The position numbers and the translations under genes were made by a program. A stretch of 64,000 bases of DNA from Thiopseudomonas alkaliphila (GTDB lineage Bacteria; Pseudomonadota; Gammaproteobacteria; Pseudomonadales; Pseudomonadaceae). This document shows positions 49,154 to 58,426 of this stretch, piece by piece (within the stretch, counting starts at the first letter, position 1; each line of letters begins with the position of its first letter). The stretch is from assembly GCF_001267175.1 (NCBI RefSeq), contig NZ_CP012358.1:474501-538500 (forward strand), given 5' to 3'. The notes beneath the pieces were generated by a model. That model was not told the DNA's origin, made no database searches, and saw nothing but the letters and a program-made list of their open reading frames with translations.

Positions 49154-52141
49154 TTATACCTCAAAATTCACCGCCTGAGTAACAGGCAGTAATGGACTCG
49201 CGGTTAAGGCCGCAGGCAACTGAATGATAATTCGTGTGCCTTTTTGCTGCTCGGGTAGAGCAGGACTGATAATGTCAATTTTACCTTGGTGCTGCTCAAT
49301 AATCGAAAACACCATTGCCATACCTAACCCTGTGCCTTGGCCAGGATCTTTGGTCGTAAAAAATGGCTCAAAAATTCGTTTAAGGTGCGCCTGCTCAATA
49401 CCATGCCCCTGGTCCTCAACCTGCAATTCAATATAAGAGCCCTTCAGGCGCGAGCACAAGGTAATCCCCCCAAGAACAGGACTTGCATCACGGGCATTGC
49501 TTAACAGGTTAACCATAACCTGGACTAAACGTTGCTGATCACCCAAGACATTATGTTCAGTTGCACATAGATTAACAAAGTGCACCTCCTTGGCTGCTTT
49601 ATTCAATTCCAATAGGCTAATGGCTTGCTGGCAAACCGCTCTAATAGAGCACGCGGCATAGGGCGTGATGGCATGTTGCTCACCGGCATGGGAGAAGTTC
49701 ATCAAAGATTGCACAATAGCCGTTATACGCTGGGTCTGCTCTAAGATAGCCTGGCTGTTTTCTAGAATTTCTGGGTCATTGGCATAATCGGCCAGCTGGT
49801 TTTGGGCTAAGCAGGCAATGCCGGTAACCGGGTTACCAATTTCATGGGCCACTCCAGCAGCTAAGCGCCCGATAGAGGCTAAACGCTCCGCATGCTCTAA
49901 ATAACTTTCTAGGCGCTGGGTTTCAGTGGTGTCTTCAATCAGGAGTACCACGGCCTTGGCTTGATAGTGCTGGTTGGGCGAATCATCAATCGCTGCTTTG
50001 TGTAAATTTAACCAACGGGACTCATAGTTACTTTTAAGCGGATATTTATACCAATGAGCTTCTTGGCTGAGATAAAAGTTTAGCAAAATACTGCGCCATG
50101 GCTCATCTAGAGCGTCTAAGCGTGAGCCTATCACCCGTGAAGCGGCTATTCCGGTCATGACCTCAAGGGCTTTATTCCAAATAAAAATTTCCTGATCTTT
50201 AGCCAGTGAGCAAACACCCAAAGGCAAATCTTGCAAGGTTTGTCGGTGAAAGCGACGTAAGGTATCAAGTTCTGCAGCTAAACCGGTTAGGCGTGACTGG
50301 TAGTCTTCTAAGCGTGATTCAATTAGATGCAGGTCTTCACTACGAAAGCTGTGGGCTTGTTTTTTATAGGGAATAAAACTGCTAATAATTTCTTGTGCAA
50401 TACTGGGGCCCATCAAGCTAGATAGATTCACTTGCAATTGCTGGCGTAAGCGGCGTAAGGCAAAAGGACGTTGTTCATCGTAGCTGTATTCCAGCTCACG
50501 TAAGGCCTGCTCCAGCTCTCGTTGAGCGGTGACCGCACCTAAGGGTTTGGCCAGTGCGGTGGCAAAGTCTTGTGCAGAGCTTGCCTCTAATTCGCTATGC
50601 AAATGCTGGCGCGCCTGATTGATGCAACAGGTTTCGGCCGCTAGCGTTTCTTCAACGCTACGACTGCTAAATAACGAGACGCCGGCAAAGGTTAGGGTAT
50701 TAACCAGCAAGGCAAAAATAGCAGCTAGGTGCCAGCTATTGCCGGTAATAGAATCCGAAAAATTAAAATGACCTAAGCCTAGTTGTTCTAAAGGAATAAA
50801 GGTAGGTAGCAGCAAACACACAAACCACGTGATTAAGCCTAAGGTCACTCCAGCAATAAAACCTTTTTTATTAGCCGCAGGCCAATACAGGACTGACAGA
50901 GCAGCGGGCAAGAACTGCAGGGAAGAGACGAATGAAATTAACCCCAACTGGGAAAGACTGTGTCTTGCTTGTAACAATAAATAAAATACAAAAGCCAGCA
51001 TTAACAGCGCAATAATTAACCAGCGTCTTGCGCCACGCAACCAGCGATAAATATTAGTGGTGTGTTTAGGCTGATAAAGCGGCAGTAAAACATGGTTTAG
51101 CAACATGCCGGATAACGCTAAAGTTAGTACAATAATCAAGCCGCTCGCTGCCGACAAGCCGCCGGTGTAAGCCAATAAGGCCAGCATTGGTTGCTCTAAG
51201 TGAATTCCTACCGCCAAAGTAAAGTACTGTGGCTCAGCGGCTAAATTAAGTTTTAACCCTGCCCATAAAATAATCGGAATCGGTAAGCTCAGTAAGAGCA
51301 GTAACAAAGGGACGCCCCAGCTGGCAGTATTCATTGCCCGCGGATTTTTATTTTCGGTAAAAATCATGTGATACATGTGTGGCATCACAATTGCAGCGGC
51401 AAAAAATATCAACAATAAGGTGCGCCAAGGACCATCTTGTAATGGGGTATGTAGGGCGTTTAGTTGAGCTTGATGGGTGTGTAGCCAAGTCTCTAATCCA
51501 GAAAGCCCACCCAGTACTTGAAACAGCAAATAGCCGCCAATCAACAGTAAAGCGATGACTTTGAGTAAAGACTCAAAGGCCATAGCAAAGACTAAACCTT
51601 CATGTTTCTCCCCTGAAGCCACCTGCTTGGCACCGAACAAAATGGCAAATAAGCCAATTGCGATACAAAAAATTAACGCTGATGCCAAGGGTGGTAATTG
51701 TGGGCTTAGTAATTGAATGCTTTCAGCAACAGCTTGAATTTGTAGAGCTAACAGCGGTAAGCAACCTATCAGTAAGCCTAAGGTAGTCAGTGTGCCTACA
51801 CCTTGGCTACGATAACGAAAGGCAAACACATCGGCTAATGAGGTTAACTGATACTTGCGGGCTAACTGTAAAAATGGATGCAGTAGAACTGGAGATAAGA
51901 AAAAAGCGCCAGAAATACCCAGATAAATCGCCAAGTAGCCATAACTGTATTGATGGGCTAGCGCCACCGAGCCATAAAATGCCCAAGCACTGGCATAAAC
52001 TCCCAGAGATAAGACATAAATGGCTGGGTGTTGTTGAATCTTTTGCGGAATCCAGCCCCGTTCGCTGATCCACGCCACGCCAAATAAGCAGCCTAAATAC
52101 ACCAGGCTAATCAACAGTAGCTGATAAAGGCTAAAGTTCAT
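49154..52141 (-). CDS. cbrA: Sensor histidine kinase CbrA with transporter domain
   Basis: 995 residues. Residues 1-500 form about 13 membrane helices of the sodium:solute symporter (SSS) type. A linker and PAS domain follow, and then HisKA (ASIGRLAAGVAHEIGNP) and HATPase (VMVNLLSNARDAS, DQGHGI, GTGLGMAMVFSI). This layout is the CbrA type, which senses and can transport histidine in Pseudomonas. It overlaps cbrX by 11 nt and is six bases from cbrB, so cbrX-cbrA-cbrB is an operon. Confidence 0.93.
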   Translation of the reverse strand: MNFSLYQLLLISLVYLGCLFGVAWISERGWIPQKIQQHPAIYVLSLGVYASAWAFYGSVALAHQYSYGYLAIYLGISGAFFLSPVLLHPFLQLARKYQLTSLADVFAFRYRSQGVGTLTTLGLLIGCLPLLALQIQAVAESIQLLSPQLPPLASALIFCIAIGLFAILFGAKQVASGEKHEGLVFAMAFESLLKVIALLLIGGYLLFQVLGGLSGLETWLHTHQAQLNALHTPLQDGPWRTLLLIFFAAAIVMPHMYHMIFTENKNPRAMNTASWGVPLLLLLLSLPIPIILWAGLKLNLAAEPQYFTLAVGIHLEQPMLALLAYTGGLSAASGLIIVLTLALSGMLLNHVLLPLYQPKHTTNIYRWLRGARRWLIIALLMLAFVFYLLLQARHSLSQLGLISFVSSLQFLPAALSVLYWPAANKKGFIAGVTLGLITWFVCLLLPTFIPLEQLGLGHFNFSDSITGNSWHLAAIFALLVNTLTFAGVSLFSSRSVEETLAAETCCINQARQHLHSELEASSAQDFATALAKPLGAVTAQRELEQALRELEYSYDEQRPFALRRLRQQLQVNLSSLMGPSIAQEIISSFIPYKKQAHSFRSEDLHLIESRLEDYQSRLTGLAAELDTLRRFHRQTLQDLPLGVCSLAKDQEIFIWNKALEVMTGIAASRVIGSRLDALDEPWRSILLNFYLSQEAHWYKYPLKSNYESRWLNLHKAAIDDSPNQHYQAKAVVLLIEDTTETQRLESYLEHAERLASIGRLAAGVAHEIGNPVTGIACLAQNQLADYANDPEILENSQAILEQTQRITAIVQSLMNFSHAGEQHAITPYAACSIRAVCQQAISLLELNKAAKEVHFVNLCATEHNVLGDQQRLVQVMVNLLSNARDASPVLGGITLCSRLKGSYIELQVEDQGHGIEQAHLKRIFEPFFTTKDPGQGTGLGMAMVFSIIEQHQGKIDIISPALPEQQKGTRIIIQLPAALTASPLLPVTQAVNFEV

Positions 52142-52310
52142 CGTGTTTTCTATGGGGTTGCAAAAAGAAGGTCATCACGATTAAGCAAAACCACAAAATA
52201 AAGGGTCGATACCAGCTATTGGTGTTGCTTGCAGTCCACCACTCCATAATCGCTGGGGAAAACAAATACATGCTTACCACCAACATAAGCACTAATCGAT
52301 GCAGATACAT
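52131..52310 (-). CDS. cbrX: Small membrane protein CbrX overlapping cbrA
   Basis: 59 codons: MYLHRLVLMLVVSMYLFSPA at the start, then a second hydrophobic segment WYRPFILWFCLIVMTFFL and a short polar tail. The stop codon at 52131 lies inside cbrA, an 11-nt overlap that suggests translational coupling. A small membrane-protein ORF named cbrX occupies this position in pseudomonads. Its role is unknown beyond a link to cbrA expression. The start is the first ATG; no strong ribosome site is seen. Confidence 0.75.
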   Translation of the reverse strand: MYLHRLVLMLVVSMYLFSPAIMEWWTASNTNSWYRPFILWFCLIVMTFFLQPHRKHDEL

Positions 52311-52494
52311 AGTTTGCCTAATTTTGTTGCATTAAACAGAAAATGAAGCTGTCACTTAAAGTAACAATTATTGATTCTTGGGCACAGACTAAGGCGGAAC
52401 TAAGCAGGGCGCGATTAGACGTATTAACTAGCTAAACCTAAATTTACCCCCTAGAGTATAGAGAGTAACTGACGCAGAAATTACAGGAGTAAGC

Positions 52495-53907
52495 ATGCAA
52501 ACAAAATCAACAGATGTACTAATCATTGGTGCAGGCACTGCTGGCTTATATGCTTTGAGAGAAGTTAAGCGCGCTAAAAAAGACTATTTAGTCGTCGATA
52601 CAGGGCCGCTTGGCACCACCTGTGCCCGGGTCGGCTGTATGCCCTCTAAGGTGTTACTGCAAGTAGCACAGGAAAACCAAGCGCTACAGCAACTAGTGCA
52701 GGATCAGGTCATTACAGCAAAGCCACAAGCGATTAATGATCAAGCCGCACTCAAGACGGTGCGCCAGTTACGTGACCGATTTGCCACGGGGGCAGCACAA
52801 GGTGCTCAGCGCGCAGCAGGTGAACACTTGATTATTGGCAAGGCATCGTTTTTATCACCTAATCGGGTGCAAGTGATGACTGCCGAGGGCCAACAGGTGA
52901 TCGAGGCGCATTCCATAATCTTAGCCACTGGCTCCAGTCCTGTAGTGCCTGGTTTTTTATCTGCAGTGGCTGATCGCATGTTAACGACAGATGCTGTATT
53001 TGAGCTCGAACACCTGCCTAAGCGCTTAGGTATCATGGGGCTAGGTGCCATCGGCCTAGAGTTGGGCTTAGCCCTAGCACGCTTAGGTGTGCAAGTGACT
53101 GCAGCCGATATGGCTGATCAATTAGGCGGTATTCAAGATCCCACTATTGCTCAGGCAGCGCAGAAAATTTTCTCCAATGAGATGGATATCTGGTTAGGTC
53201 ATCCAGCAGAGATTGAGCGTACCGAGCACGGGGTGCTACTCAAAGCTGGCAATCAAGCGGTTGAGGTGGATCAATTGTTGGTGGCATTAGGGCGCAAGCC
53301 AAATCTAGCTGAGCTGGCACTGGAGAAAGCAGGGCTACCTGTAGATGAAAAAGGAGTACCACTCTTTGATCCGCATACCATGCAAATTGGCGACACACGT
53401 ATCTTTATTGCTGGCGATTTAAATGCTGATCGAACTCTGATGCATGAAGCCTGTGATGAGGGAGCAATTGCTGGTTATAACGCCAGCCGTACAGCGGTTA
53501 CTGCTTTTGAGCGTAAAGTACCTTTAGCGATTGCCTTTACTCAACCAGATATTGTGAGTGTGGGAGCAAGTTTTCACTCATTAACTGCAGGCAATTATTT
53601 GGTGGGTGAAGCCAAAGCAAATGGGCGAGCAATTATTAAGCACGATGAGCAAAGTCTGATTCGCCTGTATGCGGACTCCCATTCTGGCAAGCTGCTCGGT
53701 GCCAGCTTATTGGGTGTCGATACGGAACACCTTGGGCACTTTTTAGCGCTAGCGATTATGCAGCAGATGACAGTTGCAGATTTGCTGCAGGCACCGTATT
53801 ACCATCCAGTAGTTGAGGAGCAGCTGCAAGCGGCGTTACAAGATTTACTAAAACAGCTACCGCAACTGCAAACAGGCTTACCTTTTGGATTAACCCAAAA
53901 AAGTTAA
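52495..53907 (+). CDS. lpd3: Dihydrolipoamide dehydrogenase-like flavoprotein (Lpd3 type)
   Basis: 470 residues. FAD motif IIGAGTAGLYAL (10-21), redox pair Cys43/Cys48 in TTCARVGCMPSK, NAD motif GLGAIGLELG, and the C-terminal active-site histidine in YYHPVVEEQL are all intact. The C-A-R-V-G-C spelling is characteristic of Pseudomonas Lpd3 rather than the LpdG/LpdV components of 2-oxo acid complexes. It oxidises dihydrolipoamide or a similar dithiol; no partner E2 gene is near, so its physiological partner is open. A terminator follows. Confidence 0.82.
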   Translation: MQTKSTDVLIIGAGTAGLYALREVKRAKKDYLVVDTGPLGTTCARVGCMPSKVLLQVAQENQALQQLVQDQVITAKPQAINDQAALKTVRQLRDRFATGAAQGAQRAAGEHLIIGKASFLSPNRVQVMTAEGQQVIEAHSIILATGSSPVVPGFLSAVADRMLTTDAVFELEHLPKRLGIMGLGAIGLELGLALARLGVQVTAADMADQLGGIQDPTIAQAAQKIFSNEMDIWLGHPAEIERTEHGVLLKAGNQAVEVDQLLVALGRKPNLAELALEKAGLPVDEKGVPLFDPHTMQIGDTRIFIAGDLNADRTLMHEACDEGAIAGYNASRTAVTAFERKVPLAIAFTQPDIVSVGASFHSLTAGNYLVGEAKANGRAIIKHDEQSLIRLYADSHSGKLLGASLLGVDTEHLGHFLALAIMQQMTVADLLQAPYYHPVVEEQLQAALQDLLKQLPQLQTGLPFGLTQKS

Positions 53908-53915
53908 GTGCACTA

Positions 53916-53946
53916 AGCTGGCGCTTAAAAATAAGCGCCAGCTCTT
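53916..53946 (+). terminator. Terminator of the lpd3-like gene
   Basis: AGCTGGCGCTT with its exact complement forms an 11-bp stem and a short A-rich loop, followed by CTTCTT. Confidence 0.8.
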
Positions 53947-53992
53947 CTTAGGAAGTCCAAGGCTGTTGATCAATCAGCACCGAACACCAAGT

Positions 53993-54020
53993 GAACTAAT
54001 CTCTAGTTCAGCACTCAATG
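53993..54020 (+). promoter_or_regulatory. Candidate AlgU (sigma-E type) promoter
   Basis: GAACTA, a 16-bp spacer and TCAAT resemble the sigma-E/AlgU pattern GAACTT-N16-17-TCnnA. algU operons usually autoregulate from such a site. Overlapping it is an inverted repeat TGAACT-n7-AGTTCA (53992-54010). The TSS would give a long leader of about 120 nt. Confidence 0.4.
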
Positions 54021-54144
54021 CTGTGCTTATCTTTAGTAGTTCACAAATTTGCGCTCAATTTAAGTTAAGCTAGACAGGCTGAGTAACTGTTAATGTATGA
54101 AATCTTTTACTTACACCATGTCTATTAGAATTTAAGGAGTGTAC

Positions 54145-54726
54145 ATGACGCCTGAAGATGATCAGCAGCTGGTAGAGCGCGTTCAAAAAGGCGATAAGCG
54201 CGCTTTTGATTTGCTGGTACTTAAATACCAGCATCGAATTTTAGGGTTAGTAGTGCGCTTTGTGCATGATCCACATGAAGCACAGGATGTTGCTCAAGAA
54301 GCTTTTGTAAAAGCTTATCGGGCCTTAGGAAACTTTCGAGGTGATAGTGCGTTCTATACATGGCTATATCGAATCGCTATAAACACCGCAAAAAACTACT
54401 TGGTTTCACGTAATCGACGTCCACCCAGTAGTGATGTGGATGCGGGGGACGCTGAGTTTTTTGATGGTGATCACGCGCTGAAAGATATTGAAAGCCCAGA
54501 ACGTATGATGCTGAGGGATGAGATCAAGTCAACGGTACAACATAGCATTAGCCAGCTACCAGAGGACTTGCGAGTAGCTCTCACTTTGCGTGAGTTCGAA
54601 GGATTAAGTTATGAAGACATTGCTACGGTTATGAAATGTCCCGTTGGAACGGTACGGTCACGAATTTTTAGAGCCAGGGAAGCAGTAGATAAGGCGCTAC
54701 AACCTTTATTGAATAATGAAGCTTGA
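54145..54726 (+). CDS. algU: Extracytoplasmic-stress sigma factor AlgU/RpoE
   Basis: ATG 54145 follows TAAGGAG; 193 residues, almost colinear with P. aeruginosa AlgU (DQQLVERVQKGDKRAFD at the start). Region 2 (FRGDSAFYTWLYRIAINTAKN) and region 4 (LTLREFEGLSYEDIATVM, then TVRSRIFRARE) are intact. It directs the envelope-stress regulon, including alginate genes in mucoid pseudomonads. It heads the operon algU-mucABCD, in the usual order. Confidence 0.97.
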   Translation: MTPEDDQQLVERVQKGDKRAFDLLVLKYQHRILGLVVRFVHDPHEAQDVAQEAFVKAYRALGNFRGDSAFYTWLYRIAINTAKNYLVSRNRRPPSSDVDAGDAEFFDGDHALKDIESPERMMLRDEIKSTVQHSISQLPEDLRVALTLREFEGLSYEDIATVMKCPVGTVRSRIFRAREAVDKALQPLLNNEA

Positions 54727-54757
54727 CGAGTAATCGGTTGAGCAGGAGTGAGAGTAA

Positions 54758-55372
54758 ATGAGTAATAAAGAAAGCTTGCAGCAAGCGTTATCTGCTTTGT
54801 TGGATAATCAAGCAGATGACTTGCAGTTGCAACGAATACTTCAATCCCTAGATGACTCAGAAGTACGTGAGACCTGGGTGCGCTATAATGTGGCACGCGA
54901 TGCAAGTCTAGCTGCAGATGCACAGTTTGCAGGTGTCGATCTCTCTGCAGGCATCAAACAGGCGATCGAGCAGGCTGAAGATAGCTTAGATACTCAAACC
55001 TCTGAGCAACCAGCCGCTCGCTCAATGCCTGTTTTTGGTCGTTTAAGCAAAGTCGCGATTGCAGCCTCAGTGACCTTAGCGGTATTGGCTGGTGTGCGTT
55101 TTTTCAATCAGAGTGAATTAGCTTCCACAGAGCTTACGGCAGATGCTGGTGAGCCAATGGAAATGCTTGAAGCTGTGGGCATGCCTGGACAAACCTCCGA
55201 GTTAACCAGCTTTAATGAAAGCAAACATAGCCCAGTGGCAGAGGCCTTAGAAGGTGAGGGTAACTGGCATAATGATCGTCTGCCAGAGTATTTACGCCGC
55301 CATGCCCAGCAAGCACCTGCTCACGCCGATACCGATACCCAAGTAACGCCAGTTAATACCGCACAAGAGTAA
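54758..55372 (+). CDS. mucA: Anti-sigma factor MucA
   Basis: 204 residues. The N-terminal cytoplasmic part (LQQALSALLDNQADDLQL, then WVRYNVARDA) binds AlgU; a membrane helix sits at about 107-121 (VAIAASVTLAVLAGVRFF); the rest is periplasmic and is the site of AlgW/MucB action. No truncation such as the mucA22-type mutation is seen. It is 31 bases after algU. Confidence 0.93.
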   Translation: MSNKESLQQALSALLDNQADDLQLQRILQSLDDSEVRETWVRYNVARDASLAADAQFAGVDLSAGIKQAIEQAEDSLDTQTSEQPAARSMPVFGRLSKVAIAASVTLAVLAGVRFFNQSELASTELTADAGEPMEMLEAVGMPGQTSELTSFNESKHSPVAEALEGEGNWHNDRLPEYLRRHAQQAPAHADTDTQVTPVNTAQE

Positions 55373-55379
55373 CCTCAGC

Positions 55380-56357
55380 ATGAAATGGCTATGGGCTATC
55401 AGTATCCTGTGTATGACTAATAGCCCTGTGCTTTTAGCCGATCAAGCAAAAGACCTTACTTCCGAACAGTTGGCTTGGTTAGCGCACGCGCAACAAGCCG
55501 CTGTTCATACCAGTTACAGTGGCCACCTAGTCTATGAGCGCAAAGGCGTATTTGCTACCTACGCCACTCATCACTTGGCTCAGAATCATGGCTTTACCCA
55601 ACGCATTGTTCGGCTAGATAATGCCCAGTATGAGTTGCTACGTAATCAGGAGGGTGTTTTGTGCAGTTTTTCAGAAACCAGCACGCAAACACCTTTTTAT
55701 TTGTCTGACTGGCCAAGCAGCCTCGCGAGCTTACAACATATAGAGCAGAACTATCAGTTAAGCTGGGGGGAAGAAAGCCGAATTGCTGGCCGCCCAACCT
55801 ATAGCCTCAACTTTGCCGCAAAAGATTCTTATCGCTACTCCATGCAACTCAAACTGGATCAACAAACGGGGGTTCCCTTACAAACCTTGCTGCTTAATAA
55901 CCGCCAACAGCTGTTAGAGCGCACGCAGTATGTATCATTCGCTCCTGGCCAACCTGTTCCCAGTGCACTGCAGGCCTCAGCTAACTGCAGTCGCCAAACA
56001 GTGCAACAAAACTCGCATTCAGATAGCGTATGGGATCCTAAATGGGTGCCAACAGGTTTTGTTAAAGTGCAAAGTAGCGCTTTTCAAGTAGCAGGTAAAA
56101 CCAATACCTACAACCGTAGTTACAGCGATGGTTTAGTACACTTTTCTGTATTTATTGAACCTAATCATTCGCGGGTTCGCTTGCCAGAAGTTAAAAAGTC
56201 ACGCACTTTAGGCCCCACTGCGTTAGTCAGCTTATCTGGCTGTAAGCACGTTAAACCACCAGTGGTCATTACGGTTATAGGGGAGTTGCCGATGTTAGCT
56301 ATAGAGCGTGTTGCGCATTCTGTATGTCCTAAAGGTAAAGGTCTGAACAGTGATTAA
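55380..56357 (+). CDS. mucB: Periplasmic sigma-E regulator MucB
   Basis: 325 residues with a signal peptide (MKWLWAISILCMTNSPVLLA). The MucB/RseB fold follows: an N-terminal lipid-binding LolA-like domain and a C-terminal domain (WDPKWVPTGFVKV). It binds MucA in the periplasm and shields it from proteolysis. It ends by overlapping the GTG start of mucC by eight bases. Confidence 0.92.
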   Translation: MKWLWAISILCMTNSPVLLADQAKDLTSEQLAWLAHAQQAAVHTSYSGHLVYERKGVFATYATHHLAQNHGFTQRIVRLDNAQYELLRNQEGVLCSFSETSTQTPFYLSDWPSSLASLQHIEQNYQLSWGEESRIAGRPTYSLNFAAKDSYRYSMQLKLDQQTGVPLQTLLLNNRQQLLERTQYVSFAPGQPVPSALQASANCSRQTVQQNSHSDSVWDPKWVPTGFVKVQSSAFQVAGKTNTYNRSYSDGLVHFSVFIEPNHSRVRLPEVKKSRTLGPTALVSLSGCKHVKPPVVITVIGELPMLAIERVAHSVCPKGKGLNSD

Positions 56358-56820
56358 AGAGCAGGGCACAATTATTGCAACCGATGCCGTCAATCAAGTG
56401 GCTTGGGTTGCGGTACAAAAGCATACAGCCTGTGGAGCCTGTAAGGCTCGAGCAGGTTGCGGCCATGGTAAATTAGCCGATTTATTGCAAACAGCTAACA
56501 GTCCACAGGTAAGCACCCTTAATCTTCCTTTAAACTCCAACCAATATTTTACTCCAGGGGATACCGTCGAAGTGGCTATTCCCGAGCAAGGGTTATTGTT
56601 GGCTTCTGTTCTGGGCTATTTGCTGCCATTGCTTGGGCTATTGTCAGGCTTACTAACGAGTGCTGCATTCGATGCCTCAGAGCCACTGATAATTCTTTCA
56701 AGTTTTTTCGGGCTCTTTGCAGGCTTGCTGCTTGCTCGTATGATAAGCAATCGGTACATGCGGCGGGGCACGCTTGCTCCGCAACTTAGCAAAAGTTCTT
56801 CAATTACTAATTTAAGTTAA
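56350..56820 (+). CDS. mucC: MucC/RseC family membrane protein
   Basis: 156 residues, GTG start inside mucB. The cysteine cluster CGACKARAGCGHGK (about 28-41) lies in the cytoplasmic N-terminal part. Two membrane helices follow at about 80-105 and 112-135. RseC/MucC proteins fine-tune the AlgU response and connect to the Rsx electron-transfer system; the mechanism is not settled. Confidence 0.88.
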   Translation: MIKEQGTIIATDAVNQVAWVAVQKHTACGACKARAGCGHGKLADLLQTANSPQVSTLNLPLNSNQYFTPGDTVEVAIPEQGLLLASVLGYLLPLLGLLSGLLTSAAFDASEPLIILSSFFGLFAGLLLARMISNRYMRRGTLAPQLSKSSSITNLS

Positions 56821-56854
56821 TCTGATCGACGTTCTTATCATTTAGGAGTGTTAA

Positions 56855-58270
56855 ATGAGCAAAATGAAAACGTGCATTGCCGCGGTATTTTCAGTCTTTT
56901 TATTGAGCAGCAATGTAACTCTAGCTAAAGAACTGCCTGATTTTACTCAGCTGGTAGAGCAGTCCTCCCCAGCAGTTGTAAATATCAGTACGCGGCAAAA
57001 AGTTAACACCCAGGCGCAGCGAGCACCACAGCATTTAATGCCAGACCTCGAAGGTTTGCCGCCCATTTTCCGTGAATTCTTTGAACATAGTTTCCCGCAG
57101 CCACGCCAAGCGCCACGCGGTCAGCAACCACAAGCACAATCTTTAGGCTCTGGTTTTATTATCTCGCAAGATGGTTATATTTTAACCAACAATCATGTGA
57201 TCGATGGGGCTGACGAGATTTTAGTTCGCCTATCAGATCGCAGCGAGTTACAAGCTAAGCTAATTGGCGCTGATCCTCGCACTGATGTGGCGCTGCTTAA
57301 AGTAGAGGGTAAAAATTTACCTGTGGCTAAAATCGGTCAGTCGAACGATCTAAAGGTGGGTGAGTGGGTATTGGCCATTGGCTCACCTTTTGGTTTTGAA
57401 CACTCGGTTACCAAAGGCATTGTTTCAGCTAAAGGTCGTAGCCTGCCCAACGAAAACTATGTGCCTTTTATTCAAACTGATGTTGCAATTAACCCAGGTA
57501 ATTCTGGTGGCCCTTTATTTAACCTTAAAGGTGAGGTGGTGGGGATTAACTCACAAATCTTTACCCGTTCAGGGGGATTTATGGGGCTTTCCTTTGCGAT
57601 TCCTATGGATGTAGCAATGGGTGTTGCCGAGCAGCTAAAAGCTGAGGGTAAAGTGAATCGTGGTTGGTTAGGTGTCATTATTCAAGAAGTGAATAAGGAA
57701 TTAGCTGAATCCTTTGGTTTAGATAAGCCCGCTGGTGCTTTAGTGGTGCAGATTTTAGAAGATGGCCCTGCAGCTAAAAGCAAGCTACAAGTAGGCGACA
57801 TTATTTTATCCGTAAACCAGCGAGCAATTACTTTATCTTCAGATTTACCGCACTATATTGGCACTTTAAAAGCAGGCGATACCGCCAAGCTGGAAGTGTT
57901 ACGCTCGGGTAAAAAACAAAATATTGCAGTTAAAGTGGGTGGCTTGCCTGAAGAGGGAGCAGCACAAGCTAGCGCTGCTAAGCAAAGCAGTAATAGCCGC
58001 TTAGGTATGAGTGTGCAAGACTTGACCAAAGAGCAATTAAAGCAGCTGGAAATTACGAGTGGCGTGGTTGTGAATCATGTTGAACAAGGTCCTGCGGCAT
58101 TAATTGGATTGCGTCCAGGTGATGTTATCACACACTTGAACCAGCAAACCATTGAGTCAGCTAAAGCCTTTAGTAAAATCGTCGCTGAGTTACCTGCCGG
58201 CAAATCATTGTCGATGCGAGTGCTACGTCAAGGGCGAGCCAGCTTCATTTCATTTAAATTATCTAAGTAA
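56855..58270 (+). CDS. mucD: Periplasmic serine protease MucD (DegP type)
   Basis: 471 residues with a signal peptide cut after VTLA. The trypsin-like catalytic triad is His114 (NNHVIDG), Asp144 (PRTDVALL) and Ser217 (NPGNSGGPL). Two PDZ domains occupy about 265-360 and 380-465. It removes misfolded envelope proteins and damps the alginate response. It is the last gene of the algU operon and is followed by a terminator. Confidence 0.95.
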   Translation: MSKMKTCIAAVFSVFLLSSNVTLAKELPDFTQLVEQSSPAVVNISTRQKVNTQAQRAPQHLMPDLEGLPPIFREFFEHSFPQPRQAPRGQQPQAQSLGSGFIISQDGYILTNNHVIDGADEILVRLSDRSELQAKLIGADPRTDVALLKVEGKNLPVAKIGQSNDLKVGEWVLAIGSPFGFEHSVTKGIVSAKGRSLPNENYVPFIQTDVAINPGNSGGPLFNLKGEVVGINSQIFTRSGGFMGLSFAIPMDVAMGVAEQLKAEGKVNRGWLGVIIQEVNKELAESFGLDKPAGALVVQILEDGPAAKSKLQVGDIILSVNQRAITLSSDLPHYIGTLKAGDTAKLEVLRSGKKQNIAVKVGGLPEEGAAQASAAKQSSNSRLGMSVQDLTKEQLKQLEITSGVVVNHVEQGPAALIGLRPGDVITHLNQQTIESAKAFSKIVAELPAGKSLSMRVLRQGRASFISFKLSK

Positions 58271-58283
58271 TTGATAACACTCT

Positions 58284-58316
58284 AAAAAGCGGCTGAATAA
58301 GCCGCTTTTTGGTTTT
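58284..58316 (+). terminator. Terminator after mucD
   Basis: AAAAAGCGGC with its complement forms a 10-bp stem and a 7-nt loop, followed by T-rich DNA. It separates the algU operon from lepA. Confidence 0.9.
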
Positions 58317-58426
58317 TCTGGTTCGCATTTGCGAACAAAGGTGACGAGCGCTAGTTAAATCAAGTAAACTTAGCCCTATTTTTCGGCCAGCATCAGGTTG
58401 GCGCTACTTATTTTTGGTGAAGTTCT

